A stretch of 64,000 nt of DNA from an uncultured Muribaculaceae bacterium (GTDB lineage: Bacteria > Bacteroidota > Bacteroidia > Bacteroidales > Muribaculaceae), in the NCBI GenBank assembly GCA_910579845.1, contig CAJTWL010000012.1, forward strand, positions 6,144-70,143, given 5' to 3'. Numbering within the stretch: position 1 is the stretch's first letter; each line of letters starts with the position of its first letter. Of this stretch, positions 60,032 through 64,000 are shown piece by piece. Both the position numbers and the translations under genes were made by a program. A model generated the notes under the pieces. The model had not been told where the DNA came from, did not search any database, and saw only the letters and a program-made list of their open reading frames with translations.

Positions 60032-61399
60032 AATAAATCCAAAAGAGCTGTGATAACAGCGGTTCTTCTTTCATTATCCATTTCAAACGGCTTTTACATA
60101 TCCGCTGCCGGGAATCAAGCAGAGGATGAGGATCCGATCGATCTGTCACATATGGACATACATATAGCGAATAAGGCTAAATCTGCGAAATTTGTGTATA
60201 TTGACGGAAAGCCGGAGTCGGAAACCGTCAGGAATAATGAAACGGATTCCGTACGTCGGGTGGTAACGCAGTATTATTACGATCAGTTCCGCAATTCGCA
60301 GGATCCCGATATGCCTTATTTTATGTTTATGAGCAAAAGCGCGTCCATGATGCTCGGTATTGGGGGCGGTGTGCGTATGCGTGCTTTCTACGACTGGAAT
60401 GGTGCGGTTCCCACAAATGCATTTGCACCCTCTACTATCCCTATACCTGCCGATCCGGCGTCCAGACAACGGTTTAATGCAACGCCTTCCGGTACTTATC
60501 TTAATTTTCAGATGATCGGCAGCCATACCCTGATCGGTAATTATGGATTATATATAGAGGCGGATTTTACAGGATATGAGGGTCGTGATTTCCGGTTGAA
60601 AAAGAGTTACGCAGTAATACGGGATTTTACTTTCGGTTATGCCACCTCTACATTTTCGGATCAGGCGGCTCTTCCGGCAGTGGTCGATGCCGCAGGTCCG
60701 AATAATAAGTTTTCCGCTACAAATGTTTTGGTGAGATATATGCCCCGTTTTAAAAAGAAGTGGTATCTGGCGGTTTCAGTCGAGACTCCTGCAACCGCAA
60801 TAGATGTTAGGGGGAAAGATGTGCGTGTCGCGTCAAACTGGCTTCCTGACGGGGCTGCGTTTGTACAGTATGAATGGAAGCGGGGTCAGCATGTCCGTCT
60901 GTCGGGAATAGTCCGCAGTCTCTCTTATTACTCGAATATCAGGGATAAACGTGAGAATCTTACAGGATGGGCAGTTCAGCTTAGTTCGGTGGCACATCCT
61001 GAGCGGCATCTCACCACATACGCTACGCTGAATTACGGGCAGGGTTATGCCGGTCTTGGAGGAGATATGATGTATGGATCATATGATCTTGTTGTCGATC
61101 CCTCTGATACATCGCGGCTCTATGCTCCAAAAATGTTTGGCTGGTGTGCCGGATTACAATATAATTTCCGCCCGGATCTATTTGCCACAGTAGCTGCGAG
61201 TCAGACGCATTACATGCCTAAAGCGGGCACGGATGTGAATGATTACAGGTATGGCACTTTCATATGCGGCAACATATTCTGGAGCATTCTGCCACGGCTG
61301 ACTGTCGCTGCCGAGTACGACTGGGGAATGCGTCGCAATATCTCCGGCATCCATAAGGCATCTTCGCGCCTGAATCTGACAGCTATGTTTACCTTCTAA
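60023..61399 (+). CDS. DcaP-like trimeric outer-membrane porin
   Basis: The 458-residue protein has a signal peptide (MFFNKSKRAVITAVLLSLSI followed by SNGFYISAA), a short helical or coiled N-terminal stretch and a barrel with strands such as MLGIGGGVRMRAFYDW, GSHTLIGNYGLYIEADFTGY, LRYMP-like VRYMPRFKKKWYLAVSVE and the C-terminal LNLTAMFTF with terminal Phe. The overall pattern fits the DcaP family of porins for anionic or carboxylate substrates. Its start codon lies in the hairpin at 59977-60031, so expression may be limited or conditional. Its stop overlaps that of the convergent methyltransferase gene by 4 bases. Confidence 0.75.
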   Translation: MFFNKSKRAVITAVLLSLSISNGFYISAAGNQAEDEDPIDLSHMDIHIANKAKSAKFVYIDGKPESETVRNNETDSVRRVVTQYYYDQFRNSQDPDMPYFMFMSKSASMMLGIGGGVRMRAFYDWNGAVPTNAFAPSTIPIPADPASRQRFNATPSGTYLNFQMIGSHTLIGNYGLYIEADFTGYEGRDFRLKKSYAVIRDFTFGYATSTFSDQAALPAVVDAAGPNNKFSATNVLVRYMPRFKKKWYLAVSVETPATAIDVRGKDVRVASNWLPDGAAFVQYEWKRGQHVRLSGIVRSLSYYSNIRDKRENLTGWAVQLSSVAHPERHLTTYATLNYGQGYAGLGGDMMYGSYDLVVDPSDTSRLYAPKMFGWCAGLQYNFRPDLFATVAASQTHYMPKAGTDVNDYRYGTFICGNIFWSILPRLTVAAEYDWGMRRNISGIHKASSRLNLTAMFTF

Positions 61400-62406
61400 C
61401 CCTTATAATTAATTCCATGTTTGTCAAGCACGGCTCTGATGCTCATGGCTACATGATAAGCAAGATTTACGGGAACGGCATTGCCAATCATCTTGTATCC
61501 TATGTTGACATCGTTATAAAGGAATATAAAATCATCGGGGAATGTCTGAATCCGAGCAACTTCCCGGACTGACATCCTTCTATATAGATGTTCCTTGCCG
61601 GGAACAAATATTTGTTCGTTCTTCCCGATTTTTATCATTTTAGGTGCTTGCGGATGCAACTGACATTGCCGACCGCTTGCCTGAACCGTGAAACCGGGTT
61701 CATCCCAACTTCTGACACGGTTGCGGGACATGAATATGGGCGAATACGAACCGATAAAATACTCATGATTAGGTACGGCACACTTGTCGCCATTCGTTTT
61801 ATTCTTTTCAAGAGCGGGGATGGCATTATCTTTAAGATCCCATATACTTTCCCGAAGCGTCGGAATGTGTCCGAGAGGAAACGGATATTTAAAGTCGTGT
61901 ATACTCAGATCTTTTCTAAACCCTATATAAAATACGCGGTCTCGATCTTCAGGGCAATCGTAATTCTTGGCATTCAGCATTTTAAGATTAACGTCATAAC
62001 CGGCTTCATCGAAAAGATGCATGAAACCGGTAACTGCTTCGGAATGACGTTTTGCCAACATGCCGGAAACATTTTCTGCAACGAAAAATAAAGGCTGGAC
62101 AGCCTTTAGGATTCGGATATATTCATAGAAAAGCTGACCACGAGCATCTTCAATTCCCTTTAGACTTCCCGCTTCGCTCCATGATTGACAAGGGGGACCG
62201 CCAATAATGCCGGCTACGTGTTCAGGGAACTCATATTCCTTCACATTGCGGATATCACCTTCAATTAAATGTGTATCCGGAAAGTTTGCTTTGAAAGTAG
62301 GGCATATTTTAGGATCATACTCGTTTGCAATGACTGTAGAGAATCCCGCATTATGGAATCCTTTGTCCAAACCACCTGCACCAGAGAATAAACTGATTAG
62401 TTTCAT
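61396..62406 (-). CDS. HaeIII-like DNA (cytosine-5) methyltransferase
   Basis: The 336-residue enzyme has the C5-methylase motifs in order: I (LFSGAGGLDKGF, 6-17), IV with catalytic Cys73 (GGPPCQSWSEAG), VI (ENVSGM), VIII (EDRDRVFYIGFR), and X (GYKMIGNAVPVNLAYHVA). Long blocks such as HEYFIGSYSPIFMSRNRVR and FTVQASGRQCQLHPQAPKM resemble M.HaeIII, which methylates the internal C of GGCC, so that specificity is likely. With the endonuclease gene 17 bases upstream it forms a type II restriction-modification system. The endonuclease gene comes first in transcription order. Confidence 0.93.
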   Translation of the reverse strand: MKLISLFSGAGGLDKGFHNAGFSTVIANEYDPKICPTFKANFPDTHLIEGDIRNVKEYEFPEHVAGIIGGPPCQSWSEAGSLKGIEDARGQLFYEYIRILKAVQPLFFVAENVSGMLAKRHSEAVTGFMHLFDEAGYDVNLKMLNAKNYDCPEDRDRVFYIGFRKDLSIHDFKYPFPLGHIPTLRESIWDLKDNAIPALEKNKTNGDKCAVPNHEYFIGSYSPIFMSRNRVRSWDEPGFTVQASGRQCQLHPQAPKMIKIGKNEQIFVPGKEHLYRRMSVREVARIQTFPDDFIFLYNDVNIGYKMIGNAVPVNLAYHVAMSIRAVLDKHGINYKG

Positions 62407-62423
62407 TGTTCTTAGACTTTAGA

Positions 62424-63377
62424 TTACCATTTACAGTTAAATTTGACATTTACATCTGCCGGCATACCAACTATCTGTATGTCGAATTTCAATGAAGTTT
62501 TAATAACATCCTCCGCATTATGAATCCTAAAGGAAAACTGCCACCCGCTATCAAAGCACATTATTATTGTCGTTTTACTACCAGGCTTAAACCCAATATG
62601 CAATAGAGTTGTGGGAAGGTCGATTAACGGGATCCTAACGCTTGGCTGTGACACGCGACTCGGCAAGTTCAATGTCCCATACATATTGAATGACTGTATT
62701 GTGGTAGTTCTACAGCTATCGATACTTATAACTTTGTAGAAATCATATTTGCTAAGCAGATATTCAACCATTTTTCTCGGAATATCCTTGTTAGCCATTA
62801 CCTGTGTCGATATTTCTTTGACGAATGCTTTCAGCAATGGCACATACACATCATCCTCTTTTGAGTTCAGGTTCTTGAAATAAATAGCTTTTGTCTTTTC
62901 CTGTTCCAAGAAGTCAAAAACCGGTTTTACATCATCCCGGTAAGTTTTGGAACATGGAACGCCATACCATTTTAAACCGAAATCAAGTGTCTTTGCAATT
63001 CGGCTGTGCTTGACCGCCATGTGGTTATGCTTTATGCTCAGCCCTATTTCCCATATTGTGTCTTTTCGTTCAATGATTATATCGCGAACGTCTGCATCTT
63101 CACCGTGTTTATCATTCTGAATATAAAGATCAAGAATGTCACAGTCCGGCTCGATGATATTGGGCTCCAGCGCAAATATTGTATTTATAATAGATTGGGC
63201 ACTAAGCATATAAAGATTCTGATCTCCTTGCGACAAAGTGTTCCATGCATGTTCAGCAGCTGTATAGCTGCTGTTCTTTATAATATTTGCAGGTCTAATT
63301 TTAATTATTGCATCATACAAAGAATTCAGACATGCGAATTCATAAGCTCTACCTTGATTATTACTTGAATTACTCAT
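62424..63377 (-). CDS. HaeIII-family type II restriction endonuclease
   Basis: The 317-residue protein resembles R.HaeIII throughout from memory: NQGRAYEFACLNSLYDAI, IIKNSSYTAAEHAWNTLS, IFALEPNIIEPDCDILDLYI, HGEDADVRDIIIER and WEIGLSIKHNHMAVKHSRIA, the last two containing the acidic/Lys residues of the nuclease core (Asp/Glu with IKHN). It is expected to cut GGCC. The gene is A/T-richer than its housekeeping neighbours, in keeping with horizontal transfer. It is 17 bases upstream of the methylase gene. Family 2 repeats and a tRNA lie on its other side. Confidence 0.88.
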   Translation of the reverse strand: MSNSSNNQGRAYEFACLNSLYDAIIKIRPANIIKNSSYTAAEHAWNTLSQGDQNLYMLSAQSIINTIFALEPNIIEPDCDILDLYIQNDKHGEDADVRDIIIERKDTIWEIGLSIKHNHMAVKHSRIAKTLDFGLKWYGVPCSKTYRDDVKPVFDFLEQEKTKAIYFKNLNSKEDDVYVPLLKAFVKEISTQVMANKDIPRKMVEYLLSKYDFYKVISIDSCRTTTIQSFNMYGTLNLPSRVSQPSVRIPLIDLPTTLLHIGFKPGSKTTIIMCFDSGWQFSFRIHNAEDVIKTSLKFDIQIVGMPADVNVKFNCKW

Positions 63378-63402
63378 CTGAAATAGGAATTTGTTTAAAA
63401 TA

Positions 63403-63530
63403 GAATTTAGAGCTTGTTTAAAAATAAATGTGAATTTGACGTTGCAATCTTGGAGCAGGTTTTTTCTTAAGATGAAGGAGCATAGCGGACTATGTGACTG
63501 GATCTAAAGGATAAATATGTCCAAGGAATG
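63403..63530. repeat. Family 2-like repeat, copy C (inverted, incomplete)
   Basis: It begins TTTAGAGCTTGTTTAAAAAT (63403-63422), which matches an arm plus loop of the hairpin at 43783-43818. In inverted orientation it carries the family 2 core: GTC, a 17-base segment (63479-63495) with stem CATAG-CGGA-CTATG, then CCTTC. The other terminus is not found; the adjacent copy A may have replaced it. The end point is approximate. Confidence 0.5.
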
Positions 63531-63572
63531 GTAAAATATATAAAAGTAATAAGTTTTTATCAAACAAACATA

Positions 63573-63757
63573 AGAAACTGTTTAAATTTATTACGAAAAA
63601 AATATTATAGAAATTCTTTCAGGTCTTTTGAGAGTCTTTTTGGCTGTTTGCGCCAAGTCTCATCGGTCAAAACCGGGAGGTTTCTCCCTCTTCGACTCGC
63701 ACAAACATCTCAAAAATACTTCTCAAAATCCTCTGAAAATAAATTTAAACAGTTTCT
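63573..63757. repeat. Family 2 repeat with terminal inverted repeats, copy A (185 bp)
   Basis: Perfect 18-bp terminal inverted repeats AGAAACTGTTTAAATTTA (63573-63590) and its complement (63740-63757). Core blocks: TTACGAAAAA after the left end, TCATCGGTC (63660-63668), a 17-base hairpin segment (63669-63685; AAACC-GGGA-GGTTT), CCCTCTTC (63686-63693) and CTCAAAATC near the right end. No transposase is encoded; a short open frame across it is considered spurious. Confidence 0.8.
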
Positions 63758-63875
63758 AAAATTAAACCTTTAATTTTAGTTAGGATCACAGTTAAGACGG
63801 AATGCTTTATTGAGTAACTTATTAATAATTAGTGAATCAACATTCGTTAACGGAGCGTTTTGTCTATATAAAAGA

Positions 63876-63914
63876 AATCGCTAAATCACCGGGGAAAACA
63901 ATGATTTAGCGATT
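63876..63914 (-). terminator. Terminator of tRNA-Gln
   Basis: A perfect 13-bp stem, AATCGCTAAATCA (63876-63888) and TGATTTAGCGATT (63902-63914). On the minus strand it is followed by TTCTTTTATA, so it is oriented to stop transcription from the tRNA gene. Confidence 0.85.
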
Positions 63915-63921
63915 GGTTGTG

Positions 63922-63992
63922 TTGTCTTACCAGGATTCGAACCTGGACAGGCAGAACCAAAAACTGCAGTGCTACCATTACACCATAAGACA
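63922..63992 (-). tRNA. tRNA-Gln (anticodon TTG)
   Basis: On the minus strand the acceptor arms TGTCTTA and TAAGACA pair over 7 bp. The T arm is CCAGG-TTCGAAT-CCTGG and the D arm contains GTGTAATGGTAGCAC. The anticodon loop TTTTGGT sits on a stem with a T-T mismatch at its top and gives anticodon TTG. The 3' CCA is not encoded (discriminator A then CAC). Confidence 0.93.
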
Positions 63993-64000
63993 ATCCTAAA

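Noticed and set aside
63528..63773. 81-residue open frame on the plus strand
   Set aside because: It spans the family 2 repeat copy A and its inverted ends; the low-complexity protein has no family features.

Overview
The window looks like chromosomal DNA of a gut Bacteroidales bacterium, most likely Muribaculaceae or a close relative. Reasons: a SusC/SusD pair with a hybrid two-component regulator, many Bacteroidota-type lipoproteins and TPR proteins, -7 boxes of the TAnnTTTG type before many genes, DUF4919/DUF5683/DUF4861 family proteins, and a T9SS-like C-terminal tail. The family assignment is inference; the phylum/order assignment is well supported.

Layout. 1-1833: end of a SIS-domain sugar-phosphate isomerase gene, a TPR protein and ribH in an overlapping operon. 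2134-5201 (minus): a secreted C10-type (streptopain-like) cysteine protease with small secreted/lipoprotein partners and an outer-membrane-like protein, preceded by an 11-bp tandem repeat operator candidate and a membrane TPR-HTH regulator (5553-7331). 7321-9690: an AbiEi-Fic fusion gene with a four-unit 24-bp iteron array in its 5' leader, flanked by two copies of the 3' end of phoH. 9619-12063: phoH and sufB. 12228-16479: parA, parB, DUF5683 and a LysM lytic transglycosylase. 17068-18965: a second C10 protease locus whose enzyme has lost both catalytic residues.

19346-46487 is a large polysaccharide utilisation locus for a uronic-acid polymer, probably a glycosaminoglycan-like substrate. 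It has a PL8 lyase, a heparinase II/III-like lyase, a BNR_4 propeller protein, a GH88 unsaturated glucuronyl hydrolase, a DUF2264 protein, SusC/SusD, a phosphoesterase lipoprotein and a hybrid two-component sensor. A divergent operon encodes the catabolic steps (KduI, KduD, KDG kinase, KDPG aldolase) and an orphan galactitol-type PTS IIC permease. The KduI has a signal peptide, so isomerisation of the unsaturated uronate product probably occurs in the periplasm and the IIC protein may import the product without phosphorylation. No sulfatase is present.

46569-59903 is mostly housekeeping: SlyD, DUF4919, a MazG-like pyrophosphohydrolase, a TonB-receptor-like barrel with a 1008-residue TPR protein, a tricorn-like S41 protease, a [4Fe-4S] protein, a YqiA-like hydrolase and an S1/P1 nuclease. 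60023-64000 holds a DcaP-like porin, a HaeIII-like type II restriction-modification pair, two short mobile-looking repeats and tRNA-Gln with its terminator.

Two families of short intergenic repeats run through the window. Family 1 has five copies of an 80-113 bp element with two hairpins whose stems change while staying paired. Family 2 has about 185-195 bp elements with TTTAAA-containing terminal inverted repeats and a 17-nt central hairpin that also covaries. I do not recognise either family.
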